Positions 1 to 8,530 of a stretch of 57,454 nucleotides of DNA are shown here, one piece after another (within the stretch, counting starts at the first letter, position 1; every line of letters begins with the position of its first letter). Origin of the DNA: Phycisphaerales bacterium (GTDB taxonomy: Bacteria; Planctomycetota; Phycisphaerae; Phycisphaerales; SM1A02). The notes beneath the pieces were generated by a model. The model was not told where the DNA came from. It did not search any database and saw nothing but the letters and a program-made list of their open reading frames with translations. A program made the translations under genes and the position numbers. The DNA lies in assembly GCA_009691705.1 (NCBI GenBank), contig SIAR01000013.1, positions 1-57,454 of the forward strand, given 5' to 3'.

Positions 1-404
1 TGTGCACCGATCATTTCGTCATACCACACCCAATCATGTTCGGTATCACTCGCCGCGTGGATGCCCGCAAAGCCGCCGCCAGATTCGATGAACTCTTGAA
101 AGGCTGTCTGTTGTGCATCGTTCAACACATCGCCTGTGGTCGAAAGAAACACGACTGCACGAAACGACTTTAGGTTTTCGGCGGTGAACTGCGCTGAGTC
201 TTCGGTGGCAACCACTTCGACATCGGGCGCCAGAAGTTCTTGCACGCACGTGATGCCTTGTGGAATCGAATCGTGGCGAAATGTTGCGGTCTTTGTGAAG
301 ACGAGAATGCGGGGCTTGGGTGCGGGCTCTTGCAATGCGATCATCGCAACAAGGGTCGCTGCTGCGAGCGTTGTGGCACTTATGATTGTCAAGATTGATC
401 GCAT
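1..404 (-). CDS. ThuA-like domain protein, secreted, 3'-truncated by the window edge
   Basis: The visible part is 134 codons from an ATG at 404 and runs off the left edge. The N-terminus (MRSILTIISATTLAAATLVA) is a hydrophobic secretion signal. It is followed by a ThuA-type fold start: a strand reading ILVFTKTATFRHDSIPQGI, then a strand VVFLST, then ESGGGFAGIHAASDTEHDW, typical of the ThuA-like (COG3828) glutamine-amidotransferase-like fold. In planctomycetes such proteins are often linked to sugar metabolism, but the substrate is unknown. It lies 16 bp after the HlyD-type gene on the same strand, so it is probably the last visible gene of the operon that starts at 6342. Confidence 0.8.
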   Translation of the reverse strand, partial: MRSILTIISATTLAAATLVAMIALQEPAPKPRILVFTKTATFRHDSIPQGITCVQELLAPDVEVVATEDSAQFTAENLKSFRAVVFLSTTGDVLNDAQQTAFQEFIESGGGFAGIHAASDTEHDWVWYDEMIGA

Positions 405-420
405 CGTGTGATCGAGAAGA

Positions 421-2103
421 TTAGTTGTCCCGCACCGGCCTGCCGCTCGTGGTATGTCCAGTCGTTAGACCGCTCGCCTTGGTTGAACTTTGATCTTTAG
501 GATTGGTCACTTCTGCCGGCAGTCGCGCGACAACCTCGTCGGCACCTGGTTCGCGCAAGAGCACTTGATCGCCCGCTTCGAGTCCAGAGAGAACTTCTGT
601 TTCCATTTCGTTTGATCGTCCGATGACGACCTTCTGCTGGCTGAATCCCATGCCATCTGGGATGTACACGAAGGTTACTGCGCCCATGCGAAACACTGAC
701 TGCACGGGAACGCTGAGCACATCATTGGCGCTCCCGAGCAGAATTGAGGCCTTGCAGCGCATGCTTGGTTTCAGCGCAAGCGACTCTGTCTCATCGAGCA
801 GGACGCGCACTTTGTAGTCACGGCGATTTGGGTCGCGCCATCCGCCGCTCTCTGCGAGCACGCTGACGTTCATGACTGTGCCGTGGATCGGTGTCGTGGG
901 GCTGGCGTCACTGAAGATGGTGACCCCTTGATCGGGCTTGATCTGTCCAGAGAGTGCTTCGCTGACTTTGAGATACGCAACCATCTGCGAAGTGTCTGGA
1001 ATGATCATCGCGAGCTCATTTGGTTTCAGTTCTGTGCCCGCGGCGAGTGGTGCCGAATCGCCCGTGCGACCCCATCCACCTGATTCGAGACTGCTTGCGT
1101 AGACCACGAGACCATCGGTCGGCGAACGAATGGTTGTGTTCTCGAGAGCGCGCTCTCCTTGCACGAGCCGCTCGCTCGCGTTCTTGGTTCGAAAGACCGA
1201 ACTCTCAAAATCGGATTGCGCTTTGACAATCTCAGAATCTTTCTTCTGCTCAGTTCGCGCTCGCTCAGCGGTCGCCTGCTCGAGATCAGAGCGCTTCTTC
1301 GCCTCATCTTGGGGGCGCTGAAACTTCTCGTATACCTCTATGTTGAGCGCGGACTGTTTGACCTTGGCGTCGGCTTGAATGAGTGCGATGCGATCGCGTT
1401 CGTACTCATCGCGGCTGATGAATCCTTTGGTGACTAGGGCCTCAGACTCGGCATATCGCTTGCGCAATCGTTCTGCATCGATCGTCGCCGCTTCGATCTC
1501 GGTTGCCAACGTCTGTCGTTTCGAGACGAGATCGCCGCTGATCCATCCCTCAAGAGCGAGTTGTGCGAGTTGCACTTGCAAGTTGGCTTTCTCGATCTCG
1601 CTTGCACGCTCGTTCTTCTTAATCGCCAGAGCTTGCTCGTTCGAGACGGCCTCTGCTTGCGCGGTCTTGAGTTTGTCCTGCAGGTCTTTGATCTTGTCGG
1701 CGGCCTCTTCGCTCGCGAATTTCAAAAGCACATCGCCCGTTGCGACCCGCCGTCCCTCGGCAACGATTTCGGTGATGACTGCGCGGCCCTCGAGCAGGTT
1801 GCGAACTTCGACTTGTCGAAGGGCGGCGAGTTCTCCAGAGACTGGAATCGCGATATCGAAATCGGTGCGTGCGACTGTGTGCAAGTCGAGATCGTGCCCG
1901 CTTTGCAGGCCGGGCGTCGCGCCGCGGCGGGTGCTCGAATCGCTCCAGGATCGACCGTCAAGGAGATAGTTCGTCGTAAAAACAAGCAGACCCACGAACC
2001 CCATGGCTATGAGCGCGAGGCGCCAGCTGAATCGGCGTGCGGCCTTTGGCAGCACTTCTGGTGCAACCGTTGACTCGTTTGGGGTTGTGAAATCAGCCGA
2101 CAT
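421..2103 (-). CDS. HlyD-type periplasmic adaptor (membrane fusion) protein
   Basis: At 560 residues this is a membrane fusion protein that would bridge an inner-membrane transporter and an outer-membrane channel. One transmembrane helix lies at about residues 26-48. A lipoyl-like half domain follows at about 80-125, with the typical VTGDVLLKF-like turn seen as ATGDVLLKF. A long Glu/Lys/Ala-rich coiled coil runs from about 130 to 310. The second lipoyl half follows (TTIRSPTDGLVVY), then a beta-barrel and a C-terminal domain with LSVPVQSVF and VLSGLEAGDQVL. The gene is 17 bp after the TolC-type gene and probably works with it. No pump (RND or ABC) is visible in the window, so the exported substrate cannot be named. 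Confidence 0.88.
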   Translation of the reverse strand: MSADFTTPNESTVAPEVLPKAARRFSWRLALIAMGFVGLLVFTTNYLLDGRSWSDSSTRRGATPGLQSGHDLDLHTVARTDFDIAIPVSGELAALRQVEVRNLLEGRAVITEIVAEGRRVATGDVLLKFASEEAADKIKDLQDKLKTAQAEAVSNEQALAIKKNERASEIEKANLQVQLAQLALEGWISGDLVSKRQTLATEIEAATIDAERLRKRYAESEALVTKGFISRDEYERDRIALIQADAKVKQSALNIEVYEKFQRPQDEAKKRSDLEQATAERARTEQKKDSEIVKAQSDFESSVFRTKNASERLVQGERALENTTIRSPTDGLVVYASSLESGGWGRTGDSAPLAAGTELKPNELAMIIPDTSQMVAYLKVSEALSGQIKPDQGVTIFSDASPTTPIHGTVMNVSVLAESGGWRDPNRRDYKVRVLLDETESLALKPSMRCKASILLGSANDVLSVPVQSVFRMGAVTFVYIPDGMGFSQQKVVIGRSNEMETEVLSGLEAGDQVLLREPGADEVVARLPAEVTNPKDQSSTKASGLTTGHTTSGRPVRDN

Positions 2104-2120
2104 CTCTGCAAAGCCTAGCT

Positions 2121-3971
2121 TCAGGCTGGGGGAATCTCGCCAGGCTGGGCGAGAATTCCAGGCCCGCGCCTATATCTGACCTCCATCCCATCGGGAGCAA
2201 TGATCTCGCCATCGTCTGAGACGCGCAGTTGCCCAGTCTGACGCAGATATTCAAGAATCGCCATTTGGACTTCGCGAAGACCGCGCGCCTTGTCGTTTTC
2301 TGCGGTGCTGAGCGCATCGACGGCATCTGTTCGATCGCGCGGAGTGGCGCGGTCTGGGGCGGCATCGATGCTCGCTTGCCGATTGCGCGCGATATCGATG
2401 TTGCGGTCCTGAAGAGAGACGCTGTACAGGGCGCGATCGATGCGGCGGATCGCCTGACGCACTTCGACCGCTGCGCCATTCTGCGCGAACACAAACGCGC
2501 GGTCGAGTTGTTCGAGACGTACTTGCGCCTTGCGCACATTCACCTCTTCGATCGTGCGGTCGAGTGGAAGATCAATCTGCATTCCAACCGTGTAATCACT
2601 GAACGAATCGTCGAGTTGAATGCCGTTGAAGAAATCTGGGTTCTTCAACATCGACGCAGATGCGACCAGATTTGCACCAGGCAACACGGCGTTGCGTGCG
2701 TTGTCGACTTGTCGCTTCGCATCGGCCACTTGATCACGGGTGTTCTGCAAATCGAGTCGCCACTCGAATGCGGATACAACCGCGCGCGCTGAATCGACCA
2801 CCGGAGGATCAAGATCGAGCATTTCGGGGTCTATCAGCACGGGAGCCTCGGTGTCGTAACCGATGCGCAACTTGAAGCGGTCGACGGCAAATTTGTAGAG
2901 TTCTTCGAGGGCAGAGAGTCGGTCGATGACAAAGAGTGCGCGCTGCTTGGCGAGATCGGCCTGGAATGCGACCTGCCGTCCACTTTGAACCAGCGCATCT
3001 TCGCGCTCGATGATGAGGCGCAGGCGATCGATTTGGTTGCGCGTGTTTGCGATGACCTGTTGTTGCACGACCAACTCATGAAAATCACTGGTAATCGCGA
3101 TGTAAAAGCGTCGTCTGAAGTCTTCGAAACTGCGCGCTCCGTAGATCATGTTGCGCTTCGCTTGAATAAGCCCTTCTTGCGCGACGAGACCGGCACCACG
3201 AAGAAGTGGAATCGAAAGGTTGAGGGCGATGTCTAGCGAGTTGGCCTGACCAGTCTCAACTGCGTCATTGAGTTGCGCAGAAGCCTGCGCGAGAATCGTC
3301 GCGCTGATTTCGCCGCCGTATGGAAGTTTCTGCCGCAGCGAGAGATCGTTGACGAGTTGCAGCGCGGTCGATTGGGTTCCGTTGATCCCCAGCCCTTGCA
3401 CTCGTGGGGTGATCGTGTCAAAGACCCGGGGACTCCAAACGTGCTGCTGGATGAGCAGATCAAGGGCGATCAGTAGGTACTGCTCTTCGGCGATTCGGTA
3501 CTCGAGACTATTATTGATTCCGTACTGCACACTCTTGGCGAGGGTGAGGCGCTCGGCGTTTGGAGGAGGCTCGACCTTCGTCATGACCTCGCGAATCGTC
3601 TTGTCGGCGTCGATGATTGCGCGTTTTCTCCCCTCGTACTTGAGGGTCTCTGGTGGTGGATTGACCGTGGGAGGTTCGTTGAGCCCAGGGGTGTCTGGGG
3701 TGAAATTCTGCCCGGGGTAACGCGACTCAGACTTCTTGATCGAAGGGACGCTCGACGGTTCGCCAATCGATTCGCTTGCGTTGCGAAGACGCTCTTCAGT
3801 CTCACGGTCAATCACCGCAAACCGTTGCTGTTCACAGGAGGCGAGAATGATAGTTGAGATGACCGTAATCGCGACGTACGACCATCTTCTTGATGTTTTC
3901 GCATTAAATCGCCAGTAATTCGACGACGTTCTAACATCCGTGTCGATTGTCTGTGATTTGTGACCGATCAT
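2121..3971 (-). CDS. TolC-family outer-membrane efflux lipoprotein
   Basis: This predicted 616-residue outer-membrane factor has the long Ala/Gln/Arg-rich helical hairpins of TolC proteins, with repeated segments such as LSLRQKLPYGGEISATI and LNLSIPLLRGAG. I place the start at the ATG at 3971, not at the longer reading to 4052, because the sequence upstream of it on this strand (TAGGAGATCGCCAC) holds a good Shine-Dalgarno and the longer form would overlap the preceding gene. The N-terminus then reads to a lipobox LASC with the Cys at residue 46, after a rather long 31-residue charged leader. The 11-bp gap to the preceding aldehyde dehydrogenase and the 17-bp gap to the HlyD-type gene indicate one operon. 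Confidence 0.88.
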   Translation of the reverse strand: MIGHKSQTIDTDVRTSSNYWRFNAKTSRRWSYVAITVISTIILASCEQQRFAVIDRETEERLRNASESIGEPSSVPSIKKSESRYPGQNFTPDTPGLNEPPTVNPPPETLKYEGRKRAIIDADKTIREVMTKVEPPPNAERLTLAKSVQYGINNSLEYRIAEEQYLLIALDLLIQQHVWSPRVFDTITPRVQGLGINGTQSTALQLVNDLSLRQKLPYGGEISATILAQASAQLNDAVETGQANSLDIALNLSIPLLRGAGLVAQEGLIQAKRNMIYGARSFEDFRRRFYIAITSDFHELVVQQQVIANTRNQIDRLRLIIEREDALVQSGRQVAFQADLAKQRALFVIDRLSALEELYKFAVDRFKLRIGYDTEAPVLIDPEMLDLDPPVVDSARAVVSAFEWRLDLQNTRDQVADAKRQVDNARNAVLPGANLVASASMLKNPDFFNGIQLDDSFSDYTVGMQIDLPLDRTIEEVNVRKAQVRLEQLDRAFVFAQNGAAVEVRQAIRRIDRALYSVSLQDRNIDIARNRQASIDAAPDRATPRDRTDAVDALSTAENDKARGLREVQMAILEYLRQTGQLRVSDDGEIIAPDGMEVRYRRGPGILAQPGEIPPA

Positions 3972-3982
3972 GTGGCGATCTC

Positions 3983-4864
3983 CTACGATCCTACGGTGTG
4001 CCAGGTGGTCTTGATTTCGGTGACTGCGTCGAACGCGCGTGGGGTGGTCCAAATGTCATTTTTCATGAAATCTGCATTTGGATCGACCAACCGCAGTCTC
4101 TTGAAGTTTTCTGAGACTCCCAACTGAAGGGTCTTGGCATGTTCTTGGTTGACCGATGCGACGACCGCGTCGATGTCTCTGTGGGAGGCAACCGCAGGCA
4201 CGAGTTCATCGCGACTGCCAGTCAGCAGATTCAAGACTCCCGCTGGAATGTCGGCGCTCGGCGCACACTCAGCCACGACAAGCGCTGGTAGCGGATCGGC
4301 GCTGCTCGCCACCGCGACAACCGAGCAGCCGCAGGCGATGGCGGGAAGGGTGAGGGTGAGGAATCCTAGGAGTGATGACTCTTCTGGAGCGAAAACTGCG
4401 ACAACGCCACTGGCCTCAACTTGCGAGAAGCAGTGAAAGGGGCCGCTCACGGGGTTGCGCCCGCCGACGACACAATCGAGTTTGTCGGTCCAACCAGCGA
4501 ACGAAACTGTGGTGTCGATCGCGGCCACAACTTCGCGTCGAGCGTCGCCCTTCCCGACTCGACCACTTACTCGGATCGCCTCAATGAGTTCTTCGCGGCG
4601 TCCTTCGAGAACTTCTGCCAGTCGATAGAGAATCTGCCCGCGCAGATAACCGCTCGAAGCAGCCCACTTCTCTTGCGCCGCGCGCGCGGCTTCGACGGCA
4701 TCGCGAAGATCTTTTCGAGATGCTTGCGCCGCGTACGCAACGGCGATGCCCGCCGCTGATTTGCGGGCGTGGACGACTGGCGCGACCCGCCCTGATTCGC
4801 TGCGGGGGTAGGCCCCACCGATAAACAACTTCCAAGTCTTCGTAATGTCTGCGCGATTGGTCAT
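3983..4864 (-). CDS. aldehyde dehydrogenase-like protein lacking the catalytic half
   Basis: These 293 residues match the N-terminal, NAD-binding part of the aldehyde dehydrogenase superfamily (KLFIGGAYPRSESGR at the start, then ASGVVAVFAPEESSLLG and the PAIACGCSVVAVAS region). The protein ends before the place where the catalytic Cys motif should be. The usual PWNFP is replaced by APEES and the ELGGKSP motif is missing. It is therefore unlikely to be an active dehydrogenase alone. It lies 26 bp after a full-length paralogue on the same strand. Full-length plus short ALDH pairs are known in other bacteria, so a partner or regulatory role is possible. There is no sign of a simple frameshift: the ORF ends with its own sequence and the next gene follows at once. 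Confidence 0.8.
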   Translation of the reverse strand: MTNRADITKTWKLFIGGAYPRSESGRVAPVVHARKSAAGIAVAYAAQASRKDLRDAVEAARAAQEKWAASSGYLRGQILYRLAEVLEGRREELIEAIRVSGRVGKGDARREVVAAIDTTVSFAGWTDKLDCVVGGRNPVSGPFHCFSQVEASGVVAVFAPEESSLLGFLTLTLPAIACGCSVVAVASSADPLPALVVAECAPSADIPAGVLNLLTGSRDELVPAVASHRDIDAVVASVNQEHAKTLQLGVSENFKRLRLVDPNADFMKNDIWTTPRAFDAVTEIKTTWHTVGS

Positions 4865-4890
4865 ATTTTATCTCTGAACTTCTGTGGCGA

Positions 4891-6342
4891 TCACGCCAAG
4901 TATGCGGCGAGCCCAGATCGACCGCCTTCGCGGCCAAAGCCTGACTCTCGGTATCCGCCAAACGGTGCCGCGGGGTCGAACTGATTGAATGTGTTGCACC
5001 AGATCACCCCCGCCTTGATCTGCCGCGCGATTTCGTATGCCTTCGATCCACGACTCGTCCAGATGCCTGCGCTCAATCCGTACATTGTGTTGTTGGCGCG
5101 CGCGACCGCCTCGTCTGGAGTGCGAAAGGTCATTACTGCGAGAACCGGTCCAAAAATTTCTTCGCGAGCAATTGTGTGTGCCGGTTGCACGCCAGTGAAG
5201 AAACATGGGCGACACCAGAACCCCTTGGGTGGCAGTGCGACATCGTTGTGTGCATTGTGCGCCGCTCCCTCGGCTATGCCCGCCTTGATGTAGTGCTCAA
5301 TGCGGTCGAGTTGGGCGCGACTGTTGATCGCGCCGACATCGGTGTTCTTATCGAGTGGATCGCCCACCCGCAGACTCTTCATTCGGTGTCGCAGTTTGGC
5401 GATGACTTCGTCGGCGACAGACTCTTCGACAAGCAGTCGACTTCCTGCGCAGCAGACTTGTCCTTGATTCGCCCAGATCGCAGAGACGACTCCTTCTATT
5501 GCTTGGTCGATGGCCGCATCAGCGAAAATGATATTGGGGCTTTTTCCGCCTAATTCAAGCGTCAATCGCTTCTTGGTGCCCGCAACTGAAGTCGCGATCG
5601 ATCGACCAACTTCGGTCGATCCTGTGAATGCGATCTTGTCGATGTCGTGGTGTGCGACGATCTCGCGACCGCTCTCGCCCCCACCAGTAATAATGTTGAC
5701 TACCCCAGGTGGTAGGTCAACCTCTTGCAGAATCTCAGCGAGTCGTAGCGCCGTTAGCGAAGTGGTCTCGGCTGGTTTCAACACAACCGTATTGCCGCAG
5801 GCGAGTGCTGGCGCGATCTTCCACGCCGCCATCAGCAGCGGAAAGTTCCACGGGATAATCTGTCCACAGACGCCCACCGACGCGGGGTGCTTTCCGTCGG
5901 AGGTTGGGAATGCGAAGTGCAACTTGTCGCACCATCCCGCGTGATGAAAGAAGTGCGCCGCCGCGAGTGGAACATCTTCGTCGCGCGTCTCGCGAATCGG
6001 CTTTCCATTATTCATCGTCTCGAGCACGGCAAGCTCACGGGCGCGCTCTTGAATGCGCCGGGCGATGCGGTAGAGATATTTCGCGCGTTCGATTGCCGGA
6101 GTGCGACGCCACCTCTTGAGCGCCTTGCGCGCTGCCTGCACAGCACTGTCGACATCTCTCCCGTCCGCTTCGGCAATGCGCGCAAGCGGTGCCTCAGTCG
6201 CTGGATTGATCGTGTCAAAGAAGCGACCAGACATCGGGTCGCGAAACGCGCCGTCGATGAAGAGACCATACTGCGTCTTGATTTCAACCTTCGTCGACTC
6301 GGGGGCGGGGGCATATTGCCAGTTTGCTGCTGAGCCAGTCAT
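4891..6342 (-). CDS. aldehyde dehydrogenase, NAD(P)-dependent
   Basis: This 483-residue full-length aldehyde dehydrogenase oxidises an aldehyde to the acid in the cytoplasm. PWNFP lies near residue 166, KPAETT near 189, FTGSTEVG near 239, LELGGKSP with the general-base Glu near 263, and GQVCCAG with the catalytic Cys near 297; EEIFGPV follows towards the end. I start it at the ATG at 6342 because family similarity begins there (YGLFIDGAF). A longer reading to 6618 would run antisense through the divergent kinase gene. A GATACT hexamer lies 6 nt before the ATG. It is the first gene of the operon that continues to the left edge, which couples aldehyde oxidation with an efflux pair. The substrate is unknown. 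Confidence 0.92.
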   Translation of the reverse strand: MTGSAANWQYAPAPESTKVEIKTQYGLFIDGAFRDPMSGRFFDTINPATEAPLARIAEADGRDVDSAVQAARKALKRWRRTPAIERAKYLYRIARRIQERARELAVLETMNNGKPIRETRDEDVPLAAAHFFHHAGWCDKLHFAFPTSDGKHPASVGVCGQIIPWNFPLLMAAWKIAPALACGNTVVLKPAETTSLTALRLAEILQEVDLPPGVVNIITGGGESGREIVAHHDIDKIAFTGSTEVGRSIATSVAGTKKRLTLELGGKSPNIIFADAAIDQAIEGVVSAIWANQGQVCCAGSRLLVEESVADEVIAKLRHRMKSLRVGDPLDKNTDVGAINSRAQLDRIEHYIKAGIAEGAAHNAHNDVALPPKGFWCRPCFFTGVQPAHTIAREEIFGPVLAVMTFRTPDEAVARANNTMYGLSAGIWTSRGSKAYEIARQIKAGVIWCNTFNQFDPAAPFGGYRESGFGREGGRSGLAAYLA

Positions 6343-6421
6343 GCGCGCAGTATCGCACGATGAACTCACTCGTGGCAAGACGTTCGGCCTACGTAAGGGC
6401 TCCGTGCTGTAGCCTCGAGTG
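6343..6421. promoter_or_regulatory. divergent promoter region, ALDH operon / ROK kinase
   Basis: These 79 bp separate two divergent starts. On the plus strand TAGCCT at 6410-6415 lies 6 nt before the ATG at 6422. On the minus strand GATACT lies 6 nt before the ATG at 6342. Neither gene shows a Shine-Dalgarno. Both would give transcripts that start at or next to the start codon. This is read by eye and not tested. Confidence 0.45.
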
Positions 6422-7111
6422 ATGCCACAACGGGTACTTGCGATCGATATCGGTGGAACAAACGTGAAGTGTCGCGTTGAGAGCGATCCCGAGAAACGGT
6501 CGTTCGCATCGGGACCATTACTCACCCCGACACTACTGGTGCAGGGAGTGAACACACTGGTTACTGGATGGGATTTCGACGTGATTTCGATTGGACTCCC
6601 AGCTCCGATTGTCGGCAATCAGCCCTCGAGTGATCCTGTGAATCTGGGGGCTGGATGGGTTGACTTCGACTTCGCGCACGCGTTTGGCAAGCCCGTCAAA
6701 CTCATCAACGATGCTGCGATGCAGGCGGTTGGTTCTTATGAAGGTGGACGAATGTTGTTCTTGGGTCTGGGCACAGGACTCGGTTCGTGCCTCATCGCTG
6801 AGCATGTGATTCTGCCAACAGAGCTTGCCCACATGCCATACCGCAAAGGCAAGTCGTTCGAACAATTCGTCGGCGTGCGCGCGCTAAAAAAGCTTGGCAA
6901 GAGAGAATGGACGCGCGAAGTACACAATGTCATCGCGATTCTCAGTGCGGGATTGCTGCCTGACTACGTTGTGCTCGGCGGCGGAAACTCGGTGCGGCTG
7001 AAGAATCTTCCTGAGAACTGTCGGCTCGGCGCGAATTCAAACGCATTCATTGGTGGTTTTCGCTTGTGGACCCGAGAGTGGGTGAAGTCGGTGGCGAGCA
7101 GCCCAACATGA
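6422..7111 (+). CDS. ROK-family sugar kinase, polyphosphate-glucokinase-like
   Basis: This protein of about 229 residues has the ATP/phosphate-binding start AIDIGGTNVK, the sugar-site region VISIGLPAPIV, the INDAAMQAVG segment and the second phosphate motif FLGLGTGLGS. It has no CxCGxxGC zinc motif, as in polyphosphate glucokinases and unlike most ROK kinases. LPDYVVLGGGNSV near the C-terminus also fits that group. The likely reaction is glucose phosphorylation with polyphosphate or ATP. The GTG at 6419 is an alternative start, but the ATG at 6422 has a TANNNT hexamer exactly 6 nt upstream. The stop overlaps the start of the porin gene (ATGA), so the two are probably translated together. Confidence 0.82.
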   Translation: MPQRVLAIDIGGTNVKCRVESDPEKRSFASGPLLTPTLLVQGVNTLVTGWDFDVISIGLPAPIVGNQPSSDPVNLGAGWVDFDFAHAFGKPVKLINDAAMQAVGSYEGGRMLFLGLGTGLGSCLIAEHVILPTELAHMPYRKGKSFEQFVGVRALKKLGKREWTREVHNVIAILSAGLLPDYVVLGGGNSVRLKNLPENCRLGANSNAFIGGFRLWTREWVKSVASSPT

Positions 7112-8487
7112 TTGTGACGCTTGTATCTACCGCACTGCTCTCGGGTGCGATCGCGCAGTCCCCCAACAATCCAAGTTCGGTCTTGCAGATGGCTCCAGGA
7201 GGAATATTCCTCTCGTCTGATCTCAGCATCACACAGAACTTTGCTGGGATGGATCTCATGGCCAACACGCCCGCGCTCTTTGGCACGGCGAAAAAACAAG
7301 CCACCTACAACATCTTTGATCTACAACCAAACGCTATGCCGTGGGGAGCGGTAAACGCGCTCTTGCCAGATCCGTTTTCGTATTGTTTCTCTCCCGTGCG
7401 AAATATCGAGATCGCATCGCGAGAACAACTCGGCATGCGCTGGGACATCTACAACGTGACGGTCTATCAAGCGTCGACTTCGACGATGGCTGGTTATAGC
7501 GACAGCGAAGGCGTCAACCGATTCAACCTTCGCGCTGATCTAAAACTGTGGGATTTCGGCGGTGGCGCGATGGGTCGCATCACCGCGCAGATGCGCCAGA
7601 CCAATGCGTTTCCAAATAGCAACGATCTCGGCACCAAGGTTGGTACTGACATCACACTTGATAGCAACTTCACTAGCCACCTTGGGACGCGTCTCGTGCG
7701 ACTTCGATATGAACAGGCGCTACTCGACAACCATGTGATGTTCGCTGTGGGAAAGATAAATCCCAATGATTACGTACTGAACAATCCATACGCTGGTGAT
7801 GAGACGATGCAGTTTCTCGCGTCGATCTTCGACGGCAGTGATGCAGCGCAATTTGGATTTCAGGGGTACCTGTTGGGAGCGGCACTGTTGGTTGTTCCCT
7901 TCGAGGGGGTGTATGCAAACTTTGTGGCGTCGGCGCCGTCGACTGGTGCAACTAATGGATTAGGCACAGATTTGTTGGGGACAGGTCTCTGGTGGTTCGC
8001 GAGTGAGGTTGGATTAGTAACGAATCTCTTTGGTGACGATGATGCTCCGGGTCGATACTCGGTTGGATTTAACACGACCAACTGCTCGTACGAATCGACC
8101 GATATCGCCACTGCAAGTTCTGGTAATGGATTTTGGTTGATGGCAACCGAGTACTTCACGCCAGACATCGGCGCGTGGGCGCAGTTCACCTACTGCGATC
8201 CTGATGTTGCTCTCTACAAGAGTGAATTCACGGCTGGGCTGTCGATCGAAAACTGTTTCGGGAGAAAACGTGATGGGTTCGGCGCGGCGTTTGGCTACAC
8301 GACGAATCCGCAGGGCGATCTGGGTGTGCAGACTGTGACTGAGATCTACTACCGAATTCAAGTGACTGACTCGCTGCAACTCGCGCCAGACATTCAGGTA
8401 ATCACGAATCCGACGAATCCGGTTGCTGGCACGAGTGATGGTGGAACGATCGTCGTCTTTGGAATTCGCGCGATGTTGCATTTTTGA
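7108..8487 (+). CDS. OprB-type carbohydrate-selective porin
   Basis: This 459-residue outer-membrane protein starts at the ATG at 7108 with a signal peptide (MIVTLVSTALLSGAIAQS). The body is rich in alternating beta-strand sequence with aromatic girdles and ends in Phe (FGIRAMLHF), as expected for a beta-barrel. The segment ALLDNHVMFAVGKINPNDYV followed by a short FLASIFDG, and the later GFWLMATEYF and GFGAAFGY, fit the OprB family of sugar porins. It overlaps the kinase stop codon by four bases, so uptake through the outer membrane and phosphorylation of the sugar appear to be co-expressed. A longer start at 7066 is possible but lacks the clean signal peptide. Confidence 0.8.
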   Translation: MIVTLVSTALLSGAIAQSPNNPSSVLQMAPGGIFLSSDLSITQNFAGMDLMANTPALFGTAKKQATYNIFDLQPNAMPWGAVNALLPDPFSYCFSPVRNIEIASREQLGMRWDIYNVTVYQASTSTMAGYSDSEGVNRFNLRADLKLWDFGGGAMGRITAQMRQTNAFPNSNDLGTKVGTDITLDSNFTSHLGTRLVRLRYEQALLDNHVMFAVGKINPNDYVLNNPYAGDETMQFLASIFDGSDAAQFGFQGYLLGAALLVVPFEGVYANFVASAPSTGATNGLGTDLLGTGLWWFASEVGLVTNLFGDDDAPGRYSVGFNTTNCSYESTDIATASSGNGFWLMATEYFTPDIGAWAQFTYCDPDVALYKSEFTAGLSIENCFGRKRDGFGAAFGYTTNPQGDLGVQTVTEIYYRIQVTDSLQLAPDIQVITNPTNPVAGTSDGGTIVVFGIRAMLHF

Positions 8488-8530
8488 TGGTGGGGGAGTG
8501 GGAACGCAATAGCGACTACTCGTTTGCGTG

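Noticed and set aside
6343-6618. Longer start of the full-length aldehyde dehydrogenase
   Set aside because: It would run through the start of the divergent kinase gene; family similarity begins after 6342.
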